A DNA stretch of 41,935 bases from Gammaproteobacteria bacterium. Lineage in GTDB: Bacteria > Pseudomonadota > Gammaproteobacteria > Legionellales > Legionellaceae. The stretch spans positions 1-41,935 of the forward strand of contig JAHZKG010000084.1 of assembly GCA_022600515.1 (NCBI GenBank), in the 5' to 3' direction. The notes under the pieces are model-generated. The model saw only the letters and a program-made list of their open reading frames with translations. It was not told the DNA's origin and made no database searches. Positions 7,768 to 17,621 of the stretch are shown piece after piece (the first letter of the stretch is position 1; the number at the start of each line of letters is the position of its first letter). The translations under genes and the position numbers were made by a program.

Positions 7768-8226
7768 TTATGCCTCTTTGGTTCGTGCTTCATGCGCAAG
7801 AAAAGTATCAATCGCCGTTGTTGCTAGTACATCAGCACGCTCATTTTCAGGATGCCCCGAGTGGCCTTTAACCCAATGCCATTGAATGGTATGTTTTACA
7901 GACAGTGCATCGAGTGTTTTCCATAAATCCTCGTTTTTTACTGCTTCTTTTTTAGAATTTTTCCAGCCTTTTTTCTTCCATTGTGCAAGCCAGGTCATCA
8001 TGCCCTGCCGAAGATAATTAGAGTCGGTATACAAATCAACTGTACAGGCTTTACTAAGTGCATTTAAGCCTTCAATCGCTGCTTGCAATTCCATACGATT
8101 ATTTGTGGTATGTGCAGCACCACCAGATAATGTTTTTTCTTTGTTTTTATACCGCAATAAAACACCCCAGCCTCCGGGCCCTGGGTTCCCTCTGCATGCA
8201 CCGTCTGTATAGATTTCAACTGTCAT
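7768..8226 (-). CDS. rnhA: Ribonuclease HI
   Basis: It hydrolyses the RNA strand of RNA-DNA hybrids, removing primers and R-loops. From the ATG at 8226 the protein has 152 residues, close to E. coli RNase HI. Asp8 ([11 protein letters not shown]), Glu46 (N-N-R-M-E-L), Asp68 (Y-T-D-S-N-Y), His122 (V-K-G-H-S-G-H) and Asp132 (N-E-R-A-D-V-L-A) give the full active site and its basic handle region. The open frame extends upstream to 8298, but those 24 residues are hydrophobic and absent from the family, so the shorter start is chosen. First gene of the rnhA-dnaQ pair. Confidence 0.93.
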   Translation of the reverse strand: MTVEIYTDGACRGNPGPGGWGVLLRYKNKEKTLSGGAAHTTNNRMELQAAIEGLNALSKACTVDLYTDSNYLRQGMMTWLAQWKKKGWKNSKKEAVKNEDLWKTLDALSVKHTIQWHWVKGHSGHPENERADVLATTAIDTFLAHEARTKEA

Positions 8227-8471
8227 AATAATATATAATTTTATTAAAAAAAATTGTATTAATATCATAACATATAAAGATAAAAGGTAACTCCCCACGT
8301 CATCCCGAGCGCAGCGAGGGATCTCCTGAATGTGGCACAGTCTTTAACATAATGAAGGACTCAGCTTACGCACGCCCCTTACCTTATTACTCACCTTACG
8401 CACAGATATTTGTCTTGCAACTCAATTCAACCAGAAACATGTCTTTTAAGTACCGCCATACCCACCGAACC
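8227..8471. other. Intergenic upstream of rnhA with one short repeat
   Basis: No gene is seen. A GC-rich repeat occupies about 8298-8326 (CGTCATCCCGAGCGCAGCGA then GGGATC), typical of short dispersed repeats between genes. A diverged, inverted partner lies at 8955-8980, so the two bracket the GIY-YIG element. The rest is AT-rich unassigned sequence. Confidence 0.4.
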
Positions 8472-8890
8472 TGTCATGCCCGCGCAGGCGGGCAACCATT
8501 TTTCAAAATAAACCAATAGATAAATCAAGCCACTGGGCATTACTTTGTCCAATCAAGTTTATTTTCCATTGGCGATACCACTTTTTAATACGCTTTTCTC
8601 TTGTTATGGCTTCATAAACATCCAAGTGTACTTCATAGTAAACTAATCGATGAACAGTATATTTTTTAGTGAATCTTTCAGCTAAACCCTCTTTATGCTG
8701 ATATAGTCGCTGCAAAAGATTACTTGTGATGCCTGTATAAAGTGTTCCATGTTTTTTGTTAGCTAATATGTAAACACAGTACTGCTTTTCTTCTATGTGA
8801 TATCCATTTTACTTGCTTTAAAATTGATTTTCTATTTCACTTAACTCCGAGTCAAATGAAAAATGGTTGCCCGCCTACGCGGGCATGACA
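8472..8890 (-). mobile_element. 419-bp GIY-YIG unit with 34-bp terminal inverted repeats
   Basis: The ends 8472-8505 and 8857-8890 are inverted copies of one 34-base sequence beginning TGTCATGCCCGCG and ending ACCATTTTTCA; they match at 33 of 34 positions. Each end contains its own hairpin (GCCCGC, 4-base loop, GCGGGC). Between them is a single GIY-YIG nuclease ORF whose TGA stop lies inside one repeat. Deletion derivatives lie at 9290-9411 and 1-86. No target-site duplication is evident. The layout suggests a mobile or mobilisable unit, but movement is inferred, not seen. Confidence 0.65.
8503..8796 (-). pseudogene. GIY-YIG domain nuclease with start codon lost
   Basis: The 97-codon frame encodes a complete single-domain GIY-YIG nuclease of the small YhbQ/UPF0213-like type. 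It has C-V-Y-I-L-A-N-K-K-H-G-T-L-Y-T-G-I-T (the GIY and YIG strands), L-L-Q-R-L-Y-Q-H-K, the metal-ligand Glu in T-R-E-K-R-I-K-K-W, and a tail W-K-I-N-L-I-G-Q-S-N-A-Q-W-L-D-L. The expected start E-E-K-Q-Y is preceded by ATA (8794-8796), probably an ATG changed by one base. The upstream ATG at 8807 is out of frame and meets a stop after four codons. The first in-frame ATG (8715) would remove the GIY half. So it is probably inactive, though otherwise intact. It is the only ORF inside the inverted-repeat unit. Confidence 0.8.
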
Positions 8891-9172
8891 AGATTTTTTC
8901 TTTTTTTCTTGTTTAAAACTCACTTATTGATTAGCTGTAACTAAAAAATATTCGAGAGGATCCCTCAGTTCGCAATGACGAAGCGCGGTTAAATTTTAAT
9001 GCGCTTGAAGCATAAATCCTTTGATCGTATTTCTTAACTCAATCGCTTTGTATTTGCTCTTAATATGCTTTGCGTAAGATAAACTTATTATTAAAATTTC
9101 ACTGATCTTCTTCTTTGCAAAGAGGCATTGTTGCATGGATAGTATTTTCACAAAAAAGCCTCAAAACCACTT
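8891..9172. other. Intergenic with short repeat and weak small ORF
   Basis: A diverged inverted copy of the 8298-8326 repeat lies at 8955-8980. On the minus strand 8996-9151 is open for 51 codons from a GTG (A-K-H-I-K-S-K-Y-K-A-I-E-L-R-N-T-I-K-G-F). It has no ribosome site and no family I recognise; it may be a gene tail. Confidence 0.35.
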
Positions 9173-9280
9173 CCTACTTACCCCGCTTTATGCGGGGTAT
9201 CCAACCCAATTAATTGTAAGAAAACTGGATGACCTGAATTAATTTATAGCACGCCTTGTCCGGGTACCAGGGCACGTAGG
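9173..9280. repeat. Family 2 palindrome pair P4
   Basis: CCTACT is followed by stem TACCCCGC/GCGGGGTA around loop TTTAT (9179-9199) and then TCCA. ACTGGAT (9224-9230) begins the opposed arm, whose weaker stem pairs GCCTTG with CAGGGC and which ends CACGTAGG at 9280. The element abuts the left end of the GIY-YIG derivative at 9290. Confidence 0.65.
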
Positions 9281-9289
9281 CAGGGGTGG

Positions 9290-9411
9290 GTATCCATTTT
9301 TTGTTTGACTCGAGTGAAAAATAAGATTAACTAAGCAAAAAAATCCTTAGTGGCTTAATTTATCTATTGATTTGCTTTGATAAATAGATTCCCGCCTGCG
9401 CGGGAAAGACA
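9290..9411 (+). repeat. Deletion derivative B of the GIY-YIG unit
   Basis: ATCCATTTTTTGTTTGACTC (from 9290) matches the 5' end of the full unit (ACCATTTTTCATTTGACTC). The nuclease body is missing, and the sequence passes straight to a C-terminal remnant (TAGTGGCTTAATTTATCTAT), TGA and the hairpin TTCCCGC/GCGGGAA (9389-9406), ending GACA. Over the last 65 bases it matches the full unit at roughly 80 percent or more. About 250-300 bases of coding sequence are lost, as in MITE-like non-autonomous elements. Confidence 0.7.
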
Positions 9412-9662
9412 TATTATCATCTAGATTGAGTTATTTTAAATCCATTTCTCATGGCGATAATTTGAACGAATTTCGTGGGGATACGTTCAGCTCGCAAAGA
9501 CGGAGATCAGGTGAGTTTGAGTTATTAAGTAAGCGTCCGTGCCTACAGCCTCTGTCGTATCGAGTGGAATAGGCATGTTCTCTGGCGCTGCGGCAGAGCA
9601 GCCAGATTCATCTAACACGAGTGAATTAACTTTCTCATCATAACCTCGGATCTAAATACCTA
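9412..9662. other. Intergenic: tail shared with the first repeat copy
   Basis: 9412-9505 resembles 87-180, so the repeated segment extends about 90 bases beyond the hairpin. The remainder has no recognisable gene or structure. Confidence 0.4.
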
Positions 9663-9692
9663 TGACGTCATCTTTACCGTGCTGTAATGACG
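9663..9692. promoter_or_regulatory. Inverted CGTCAT/ATGACG arms upstream of transporter
   Basis: GACGTCAT (9664-9671) and ATGACGAC (9687-9694) form near-perfect inverted arms ending just upstream of the candidate -35 box of the peptide transporter. This is a plausible operator position. Alternatively it is another short dispersed palindrome, since CGTCAT also starts the repeat at 8298. Confidence 0.25.
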
Positions 9693-9697
9693 ACGTT

Positions 9698-9726
9698 TTT
9701 AGCTTAGCTATAAAATATGTTATAGT
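9698..9726 (+). promoter_or_regulatory. Candidate sigma-70 promoter of the peptide transporter
   Basis: TTTAGC, 17 bases, then TATAGT (9721-9726). The -10 box matches at 5 of 6 positions and the -35 is weak. It lies 32 bases before the GTG start. Confidence 0.4.
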
Positions 9727-9758
9727 GCTTAGTCTGTATCTTATTAACAGGGTATTGT

Positions 9759-11201
9759 GTGCCAAGAAAAAAATATGAACACCCCAAATCACTCTCTATT
9801 TTTTTCGCAACCGAAATGTGGGAGCGATACGGATTTTACGTTGTACAAACCCTACTCGCACTCTATTTAGCACTTCATTTTAAATGGCCTGACAAGCAAA
9901 TATACACCTTAATCGGCTCTTTTACTGCACTTACTTATATTTCACCTGTTCTAGGTGGCTGGATAGCTGATCATTTGATTGGACAAAAAAGGGCGACCTT
10001 TTTAGGCACGTTTTTTTTGTTTTTTAGCTATATTAGCCTAGCAGTTCAATCCACAGCCGATGCCTTACCTCTTTCACTCGCTGGCATCGCAGTGGGTACC
10101 GGGCTCTTAAAATCAAATATTTCGTCGTTATTAGGTAATCAATATCCTAAAAATTCAGCTAGCCGTGAAAGTGGATTTACCATTTTTTATATGGGAATTA
10201 CCTCAGGAATTATTTTAGGAACAACACTTCCAAGCTATTTTAACCTACATTTTGGCTGGTCTATTTCGTTTGTAAGTGCTGCCATTGGTATTTTAATTGG
10301 TGTATTCACCTTTGCTTTTGGGATTCATCGCTATCAAATAGCCGATTATCATCCGTATCAGTTTGATTTGAACAAAAACATTCAGGCCACTTTAATGGTC
10401 GCTACATTATGGGGAAGCGCCTGGTTTATCATGATGTCTCCCAAATTTGCAAACAGTATTTTTTGTCTTGTTGTGATCTTATCTCTCAGTTATATTTTAT
10501 TTTGCATTTATAAAGAACAAAAAAAACAAGCTAAAAAAACAGCTGTTATTTTATTGCTCTGTGTTATTTCAGCTATGTTTTGGACGTTTTATTTTCAAAT
10601 GTTTTTATCATTAACATTGTTTATTTCACGTGTGGTTCAACCCACTATTTTTGGTCTGCTTTTTCCCCCACCTTACTATGTTGCAATACAAAGCATCGGG
10701 ATGATTATTATCGGCGTATTTTTAGCCCGCGATAAAGTCGATAGACCCCAATATCAGAAAACCATTCGAGCGGGAAATAAATTTTTACTCTCAATGGTCG
10801 TCATGACACTGGCTTATGCTCTAATTGTTTTGGTGTCACACGTGAGCCTTCAGTCAGACCAATTACTTTCGCCTTTATGGATAATACCTGCCTATTTACT
10901 TATTTCACTTGCAGAATTACTTCTATCGCCGGTTGGACTCTCTGCAGTTACACTACTTGCTAACCGAAAACATGTGAGCACCATGATGGGGATCTTTTTT
11001 GTCTCTCTTGGAACAGGTGGTTTTTTATCCGGCAAATTAGCTTCATTAACGGCACTTCCTTTAGGTGAGCTATCACGCTTACAAATTAAATTGCACTATG
11101 CAGAAGCTTTTACAAAAATATTTTGGATTTTACTCGCTTTAACCATTTCATCTATCTTTCTAAACATTGCCATTCGACGGCTAATGAAAGGTACCGCTTA
11201 A
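9759..11201 (+). CDS. POT/PTR2 family proton-coupled peptide transporter
   Basis: This inner-membrane MFS protein imports di- and tripeptides with protons. The 480 residues carry the POT signature near the N-terminus, E19-M-W-E22-R23-Y-G-F-Y27, matching E-x-x-E-R-F-x-Y-Y with its proton-coupling Glu and Arg. About 12 hydrophobic helices follow, including G-G-W-I-A-D-H-L-I-G and S-P-V-G-L-S-A-V-T. Translation starts at GTG, supported by AGGG 6 bases upstream and by the conserved E-M-W-E-R position. It is a single-gene unit facing mutT, with its own promoter candidate. Peptide uptake fits a host-associated organism that uses amino acids, which is inference. Confidence 0.9.
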   Translation: MPRKKYEHPKSLSIFFATEMWERYGFYVVQTLLALYLALHFKWPDKQIYTLIGSFTALTYISPVLGGWIADHLIGQKRATFLGTFFLFFSYISLAVQSTADALPLSLAGIAVGTGLLKSNISSLLGNQYPKNSASRESGFTIFYMGITSGIILGTTLPSYFNLHFGWSISFVSAAIGILIGVFTFAFGIHRYQIADYHPYQFDLNKNIQATLMVATLWGSAWFIMMSPKFANSIFCLVVILSLSYILFCIYKEQKKQAKKTAVILLLCVISAMFWTFYFQMFLSLTLFISRVVQPTIFGLLFPPPYYVAIQSIGMIIIGVFLARDKVDRPQYQKTIRAGNKFLLSMVVMTLAYALIVLVSHVSLQSDQLLSPLWIIPAYLLISLAELLLSPVGLSAVTLLANRKHVSTMMGIFFVSLGTGGFLSGKLASLTALPLGELSRLQIKLHYAEAFTKIFWILLALTISSIFLNIAIRRLMKGTA

Positions 11202-11254
11202 TATATTAATAAGACTCGTGTTAGTGGGTGATGCTGATGAATAATCAACACACC

Positions 11255-11638
11255 CTAAATAAAACGCATAATGGCATCATTAGCTTCTGGAAACTCAAAT
11301 TGCGTTAAATCATCTTTTAAGACCCAACGTAAATCAAGTTGTCCATCAGAACAAAAGGCTTCGCCTCTATATTCAAGCACTTGGAAAACATGTAAACACA
11401 CCGTCTTGTCAGGGTAATCATGCTCCACCGAGCCTATTAAATCTGCTTTCTTAACCTGCAAATTAACTTCTTCATGCACTTCACGAACAAGTGCTTGATA
11501 AGGCGTTTCTTCAATCTCAATCTTACCACCTGGCACTTCCCATAAACCAGCATGTGGTTTATCAAGCGCACGACGTGTAATTAAAAAGCGTTGGGCCGCA
11601 TCTGTAATAAGAGCGACCGCGACATGAACAACACTCAT
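11255..11638 (-). CDS. mutT: 8-oxo-dGTP diphosphatase (Nudix)
   Basis: It removes oxidised dGTP from the nucleotide pool and prevents A-to-C transversions. The 127-residue protein has a Nudix box from Gly38: [14 protein letters not shown] then R-E-V-H-E-E, with the metal-binding E-E pair present; the usual Gly near the end of the box is Asn59. The ATG at 11638 overlaps the secA stop as ATGA, implying translational coupling; an in-frame upstream TTG at 11656 would add six residues and is not needed. secA-mutT order is conserved in gammaproteobacteria. Confidence 0.9.
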   Translation of the reverse strand: MSVVHVAVALITDAAQRFLITRRALDKPHAGLWEVPGGKIEIEETPYQALVREVHEEVNLQVKKADLIGSVEHDYPDKTVCLHVFQVLEYRGEAFCSDGQLDLRWVLKDDLTQFEFPEANDAIMRFI

Positions 11639-14373
11639 GCAAGTCGACCATGACACACTTTATATTTTTTATTTGAACCACAAGGACAAGGATCGTTACG
11701 TCCAACTTTTTGAGGATCACGTCGAAAAGTTGCTGTTGTAGGTGCTTCTTTGGCTAAATCATCGCCTGTACCTTCTTCACCTGAACGAACCAATCGAAGT
11801 GACGTTGCTTCGTGCTCAGCCTTTCTTTTTTCTTCAACTGCATCAACATCTTCAGGGGCAGTCACTTCCACTGAAAGCAAAAGCCTAACAATTTCAAATT
11901 TTAATGTGCTAAGCAAGCCAGTAAAAAGCTCAAAAGCCTCGCGCTTATATTCTTGTTTTGGATCTTTTTGAGCATATCCACGTAAATGAATACCTTGTCT
12001 TAAATAATCCATTGCCGCTAAATGCTCACGCCAATGATGATCCATGCTTTGCAACATAATTGATTTTTCAAACTGAGACAGCATCTCTCGACCTAACATG
12101 TCTTCTTTTATTTGATACTGTTTTTTTGCTAATTCAATCATTTGTGTTTTAATTTGTTCCGGCTGAATATTATGATCTTGCTCAATCCAGCTTTTCAAAG
12201 GCGTATCAAGTTTAAATTCTTCAGATAGCATGGTATCAAGGCTATCTATTTCCCATTGATCTTCCAAACTATTAGGTGGTAAATGTGTATTGATTAAAGT
12301 ATCAATTACTGCATCAATCATTTTTAAAATACTATCGTGTGTATCCTCCATCTCCATAATTTCAGCGCGCTGAGAGTACATCACTTTTCGTTGTTCATTG
12401 GCCACGTTATCATAACTTAAGAGTTGTTTTCGCACATCAAAATGATGTCCCTCTAGTTTTCTTTGCGCATTTGCAATGGCTTTACTCACTAACTTATGCT
12501 CAATCGGCTCACCAGGCTTCATGCCCAGTTTACGCATCATAGACGTAACGCGCTCTGATGCAAAAATACGCATCAGATTATCATCAAGCGATAAATAAAA
12601 TCGACTGCTACCCGGATCGCCCTGCCGACCACCACGGCCTCTTAATTGATTGTCGATTCGTCTAGACTCATGACGCTCTGATGCAATAATACGCAATCCA
12701 CCTGCTTCAATCACCTCATTATGTCGTTTTTTCCAATCAGAAGTTAATATGTCACGTTCAGCTTGTGTTATTTCTTCTGAAAGTGCTTTCAGTTCAGTTT
12801 GTAAGCTTCCGCCCAAAACAATATCAGTTCCTCGCCCCGCCATATTTGTTGCAATCGTAACCGCACTTGGTCTACCTGCTTCTGCAATAATATGCGCTTC
12901 TTTTTCATGAAACTTGGCATTCAAAACTTGATGCTTTATTTTTAACTTTTTCAATAACTGATGAAGATACTCAGAAGCTTCAATAGAAGCCGTTCCCACG
13001 AGAACAGGTTGCTTTCGTTTGGTACACTCACGAATATCTTCAATCACAGCCTGATATTTATCTTCCTGTGTTAAATACACTAAATCAGGCTCATTGATAC
13101 GAATCATGGGTTTATTGGTTGGTATCGCAACGACTTCTAGATTATAAATTTGCTGAAACTCATACGCTTCAGTATCTGCAGTACCCGTCATGCCTGAAAG
13201 TTTGTCGTACATACGGAAAAAGTTTTGAAAGGTAATCGAAGCAAGGGTTTGATTCTCATTTTCAATAGGAACCCCTTCTTTAGCTTCAACCGCTTGATGC
13301 AACCCTTCAGACCAGCGACGTCCCGGCATAGTACGTCCAGTGTGCTCATCAACAATAACAACTTGTTTGTTTTGAACAATATAATCAACATCGGCATGAA
13401 ACATAATATGCGCACGCAATCCTGCGTTTACATGATGCATTAATACAATATTATTGGCATGATATAAGCTTTCGCCTGAAGCAAGTAGCCCTGCTTTTTG
13501 TAAGAGTGCCTCAATGTGTTGATGCCCATTTTCAGTTAAATGTACTTGTTTTTGTTTTTCATCCAGCGTGTAATCACCCGCGGCTTCATTTTCTTCTGTA
13601 TTATCCTCAGTGTTTTCTGCCTCAAGTTGTAACGTAAGTTTAGGAATAAGTTTATTAATTTTAAGATAAAGCGCTGAACTATCTTCAGCAGCACCAGAAA
13701 TAATCAGCGGTGTGCGTGCTTCATCAATAAGAATAGAGTCAACCTCATCCACAATTGCGAAGTGCAATTCCCGCTGTACTTTTTCCTCGGAACTAAACGC
13801 CATGTTGTCTCGAAGATAATCAAATCCAAACTCATTATTTGTGCCGTATAAAATATCAGTACTATAGGCCATTTGTTTTTCAGCATGTGTCATATCAGTA
13901 TGAATCACGCCGACACTTAAGCCTAAAAATGAAAAAACAGGCTCCATCCACTCTGCATCTCGTTTAGCAAGATAATCATTGGTTGTGACAACATGCACCC
14001 CAAGACCTGTGATTGCATTTAAATAGGCGGCCAGGGTTGCCATTAATGTTTTTCCTTCCCCTGTGCCCATTTCCGCAATATCACCCTCATGCAACACCAT
14101 GCCACCAATCAGCTGCACATCAAAGTGACGTAAGTTTAATGTTCGAACAGATGCTTCGCGAACAACAGCAAATGCTTCTGGAAGCAGTACATCCAGGCCC
14201 TCGCCTTGATTAAGACGCGTTCGAAATGCCTCGGTTTTTTCGGATAATTCAGCATCACTTAAAGCTTGCATGCTGGGCTCAAAGGCATTAATTGAATGGA
14301 CTATTTTTTGCATACGTCTTAAGGTACGCTCGTTTCGACTTCCTAAAAATTTTTTCATCAATGTCGTTAACAT
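11635..14373 (-). CDS. secA: Protein translocase ATPase SecA
   Basis: SecA drives preproteins through SecYEG using ATP. The 912-residue length is normal. Walker A is seen in [12 protein letters not shown] near residue 105, the DEAD motif in [15 protein letters not shown], then [13 protein letters not shown]. The zinc-binding tail [18 protein letters not shown], which contacts SecB and the membrane, is intact. Start: ATG at 14373 gives the family N-terminus ([16 protein letters not shown]); a TTG two codons upstream is nearer the AGAGGA ribosome site and remains possible. It is coupled to mutT by a 4-base overlap. Confidence 0.97.
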   Translation of the reverse strand: MLTTLMKKFLGSRNERTLRRMQKIVHSINAFEPSMQALSDAELSEKTEAFRTRLNQGEGLDVLLPEAFAVVREASVRTLNLRHFDVQLIGGMVLHEGDIAEMGTGEGKTLMATLAAYLNAITGLGVHVVTTNDYLAKRDAEWMEPVFSFLGLSVGVIHTDMTHAEKQMAYSTDILYGTNNEFGFDYLRDNMAFSSEEKVQRELHFAIVDEVDSILIDEARTPLIISGAAEDSSALYLKINKLIPKLTLQLEAENTEDNTEENEAAGDYTLDEKQKQVHLTENGHQHIEALLQKAGLLASGESLYHANNIVLMHHVNAGLRAHIMFHADVDYIVQNKQVVIVDEHTGRTMPGRRWSEGLHQAVEAKEGVPIENENQTLASITFQNFFRMYDKLSGMTGTADTEAYEFQQIYNLEVVAIPTNKPMIRINEPDLVYLTQEDKYQAVIEDIRECTKRKQPVLVGTASIEASEYLHQLLKKLKIKHQVLNAKFHEKEAHIIAEAGRPSAVTIATNMAGRGTDIVLGGSLQTELKALSEEITQAERDILTSDWKKRHNEVIEAGGLRIIASERHESRRIDNQLRGRGGRQGDPGSSRFYLSLDDNLMRIFASERVTSMMRKLGMKPGEPIEHKLVSKAIANAQRKLEGHHFDVRKQLLSYDNVANEQRKVMYSQRAEIMEMEDTHDSILKMIDAVIDTLINTHLPPNSLEDQWEIDSLDTMLSEEFKLDTPLKSWIEQDHNIQPEQIKTQMIELAKKQYQIKEDMLGREMLSQFEKSIMLQSMDHHWREHLAAMDYLRQGIHLRGYAQKDPKQEYKREAFELFTGLLSTLKFEIVRLLLSVEVTAPEDVDAVEEKRKAEHEATSLRLVRSGEEGTGDDLAKEAPTTATFRRDPQKVGRNDPCPCGSNKKYKVCHGRLA

Positions 14374-14454
14374 GCCCAAATAATCCTCTTTTTTTGCCCT
14401 TAAGATGAGAGCTGCTTAATTTACTAGAATTGGCGTAGAAAATCCATCGATAGC

Positions 14455-15426
14455 TTACTCCATATCATTAAGTCTTTGAATTATATGCTTGATATCTGAG
14501 TTATTTTGAATGGATTTGATCTGTAATAACGCTTGTTTAAAAGCACGTGCACCTGGTAAGCCATGAACCAAATTTAAAATAGGCTTCAATAAATGATGTA
14601 TGGGCGCACTTTGTGTTCCCGCATAACTTAAATAATTTTCAAATACGTCTAGTCGCGAAGGCTTTGCAATGCTTGGGTATAAAGCATGATGTAAATCTGC
14701 AATAGCATAAGGATTACGACAAGCCAACCGGCCTATCATGACCCCATCGAGTATTTTAAGATGTGTATTAATAGCATCTATATCTTCAACTTGACCATTG
14801 ATAACAACGGGGATATGTGACGGAATGGTTGCTTTAATTCGATGCACATAATCATACTGTAATGGCGGAATCGTGCGGTTTTGCTTGGGATTTAATCCAT
14901 GAAGCCACGCTTTTCTTGCGTGTACAATTAGTTTATCACAGCCAGAGTCAATCAATGCTGTAATAAAGCACTCAAAAAAAGCATAACTGTCGTTTTTATC
15001 TACTCCTATCCGTGTTTTCGCCGTAACAGGAATAGAAATGGACTGTTTAATCGCCTGAATACACTCCGTCACACGCCCAACATCATACATAAGAGAGGCA
15101 CCGAAGCCTCCGGCTGATACACGCGGACTAGGACAACCTAAGTTTAAATTAATTTCAGAAAATCCCGCCGCTTCCCCTTGTTTTGCAGCTGCAGCCAGTG
15201 CAGCAGGATCTGAACCACCAAGCTGTAAAGCAACGGGGGATTCTGCAGGATGGAACTGAAGTGCACGTGCTGGCTGATGATAAATAGCATTGGGTGTTTG
15301 CATTTCAGTATAAAGCAGTGCTTTAGGAGCAAGCAGTCGCATTAATAATCGAAAGTGCGTGTCACTCCAATCAATCATAGGTGCGATAGAAAGGGGGGAA
15401 AACAAAGGGGGATCAAATAATGCCAT
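14455..15426 (-). CDS. dusA: tRNA-dihydrouridine(20/20a) synthase
   Basis: This FMN enzyme reduces U20/U20a in the tRNA D-loop with NADPH. It has the DusA-type start S-I-A-P-M-I-D-W-S-D-T-H-F-R, then L-Y-T-E-M-Q-T, P-V-A-L-Q-L-G-G-S-D-P and I-N-L-N-L-G-C-P-S-P-R-V with the catalytic Cys. T-A-K-T-R-I-G-V-D and H-A-R-K-A-W-L-H-G-L then follow, ending in a helical domain. The 323-residue length fits. ATG at 15426 is preferred to the TTG at 15435. It is divergent from hemF across a long AT-rich inverted repeat. Confidence 0.94.
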   Translation of the reverse strand: MALFDPPLFSPLSIAPMIDWSDTHFRLLMRLLAPKALLYTEMQTPNAIYHQPARALQFHPAESPVALQLGGSDPAALAAAAKQGEAAGFSEINLNLGCPSPRVSAGGFGASLMYDVGRVTECIQAIKQSISIPVTAKTRIGVDKNDSYAFFECFITALIDSGCDKLIVHARKAWLHGLNPKQNRTIPPLQYDYVHRIKATIPSHIPVVINGQVEDIDAINTHLKILDGVMIGRLACRNPYAIADLHHALYPSIAKPSRLDVFENYLSYAGTQSAPIHHLLKPILNLVHGLPGARAFKQALLQIKSIQNNSDIKHIIQRLNDME

Positions 15427-15470
15427 AATAACCAATTGATGCGATTGCTTGAATTAAATTTGGATTGTAG

Positions 15471-16464
<994 letters not shown>

Positions 16465-16474
16465 AGTGTAATCT

Positions 16475-16708
16475 TTACGCTTCTTCTGTTTCAGCCGCTT
16501 CAAGGCGCATGACATCTTGTGCTTTTAGCCCTTTTGGCCCTTTATCTAGTCGGAAGCTTACAGATTCTTTTTCTAGCAGGGTTTTGAATCCAACGCCTTG
16601 AATATCTTTGTAATGAACAAAAATATCTTCGCCTTCTGCATTAAGAATAAATCCAAATCCTTTTTTTTCATTGAACCACTTAACATGGCCCGTTTCGCGA
16701 TCTGACAT
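16475..16708 (-). CDS. Cold-shock domain protein (CspA/CspD type)
   Basis: This small nucleic-acid-binding protein has one OB-fold cold-shock domain. RNP1 (K-K-G-F-G-F-I) and RNP2 (D-I-F-V-H-Y) are both present, after G-H-V-K-W-F-N-E. The 77 residues include a short acidic tail (A-A-E-T-E-E-A). ATG at 16708 is chosen because AAAGGA lies about 8 bases upstream; the ATG at 16717 would sit on that site. Probably an RNA chaperone; the exact paralogue cannot be fixed. Confidence 0.92.
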   Translation of the reverse strand: MSDRETGHVKWFNEKKGFGFILNAEGEDIFVHYKDIQGVGFKTLLEKESVSFRLDKGPKGLKAQDVMRLEAAETEEA

Positions 16709-16834
16709 ACTTATCATCCTTTAATAGTATTTGAAACATATTTTATAGACCAAAGAGGACTGGCTCACACATCCCCTATGAGTTAGCATACCAGTTTTTT
16801 TATGTTTGTTAATCGTTTTATGGGGATTATTTGT

Positions 16835-17470
16835 ATGGATAATGAAAAAGAGGCGTTTATTCAAATGATATTAGCATCAAAAGCGCTCACCTGGGGGGAG
16901 TTTACATTAAAATCAGGCCGCATCAGTCCCTACTTTTTTAATGCCGGGTTATTTTATCAAGGCAATACTTTGCGAGTTATTGGCGAGCATTACGCCAAAG
17001 TATTAATTAAAAACAAACCCGAAGCAACGCATGTATTCGGACCCGCCTACAAAGGTCTGCCGCTTGCAACCGCAACGGCTATTGCCTGCTCACTAGCAGA
17101 TATTAATCTTGATGTTACGTTTAATCGAAAAGAAATTAAAACACACGGCGAAGGTGGGCAACTAATGGGCGCACCACTACAAAACAAAGACGTTGTAATG
17201 ATTGACGATGTGATTACAGCTGGCACCGCTTTTCGTGAATCACAAGCACTTATTTCCGCAGCAGGAGGCACATTAACCTCAGTTATAATTGCACTAGATA
17301 GAGAAGAGCGTGGTCCAAACGGCGTATCAACCCTTGCAGAAATAGAAGCTAATGGCGTCTCTGTTTATTCCATTATTACGTTCACAGACTTAATTAACTA
17401 TTTGAAAAAAAATGCTGAAGTTGACCAGCTCGAGCGTTTAGAAAACTATCGAGCATGTTACGGTACTTAA
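16835..17470 (+). CDS. pyrE: Orotate phosphoribosyltransferase
   Basis: It joins orotate to PRPP to give OMP in pyrimidine synthesis. Family blocks include F-T-L-K-S-G-R-I-S-P-Y-F-F-N-A-G-L-F, G-P-A-Y-K-G-L-P-L-A, F-N-R-K-E-I-K-T-H-G-E-G-G and the PRPP-binding V-V-M-I-D-D-V-I-T-A-G-T-A-F. ATG at 16835 is preferred over 16802 because GGGGAT lies about 8 bases before it and the N-terminus then matches the family (211 residues). It is a single gene between csp and an unrecognised pair. Confidence 0.95.
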   Translation: MDNEKEAFIQMILASKALTWGEFTLKSGRISPYFFNAGLFYQGNTLRVIGEHYAKVLIKNKPEATHVFGPAYKGLPLATATAIACSLADINLDVTFNRKEIKTHGEGGQLMGAPLQNKDVVMIDDVITAGTAFRESQALISAAGGTLTSVIIALDREERGPNGVSTLAEIEANGVSVYSIITFTDLINYLKKNAEVDQLERLENYRACYGT

Positions 17471-17621
17471 AAAAAATAGTTTGTACATCTTGTTATTTAT
17501 TTTTAAAAAGTGTTAACCTGATAGTCTTCCCCAAAAAAAGCAATAACGAGGGATAAAAGATGTTGCTGTTGCTTTAGATGTAGCTTTTCACTCAAAACTG
17601 AGTTTTATAAGGAGAGTTATT

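Noticed and set aside
1-9505. CRISPR array suggested by recurring palindromes
   Set aside because: Copies are kilobases apart with no regular spacers and no cas genes.
12000-14300. Several 60-75-codon frames within secA
   Set aside because: All are shadows of the secA reading frame in other frames.
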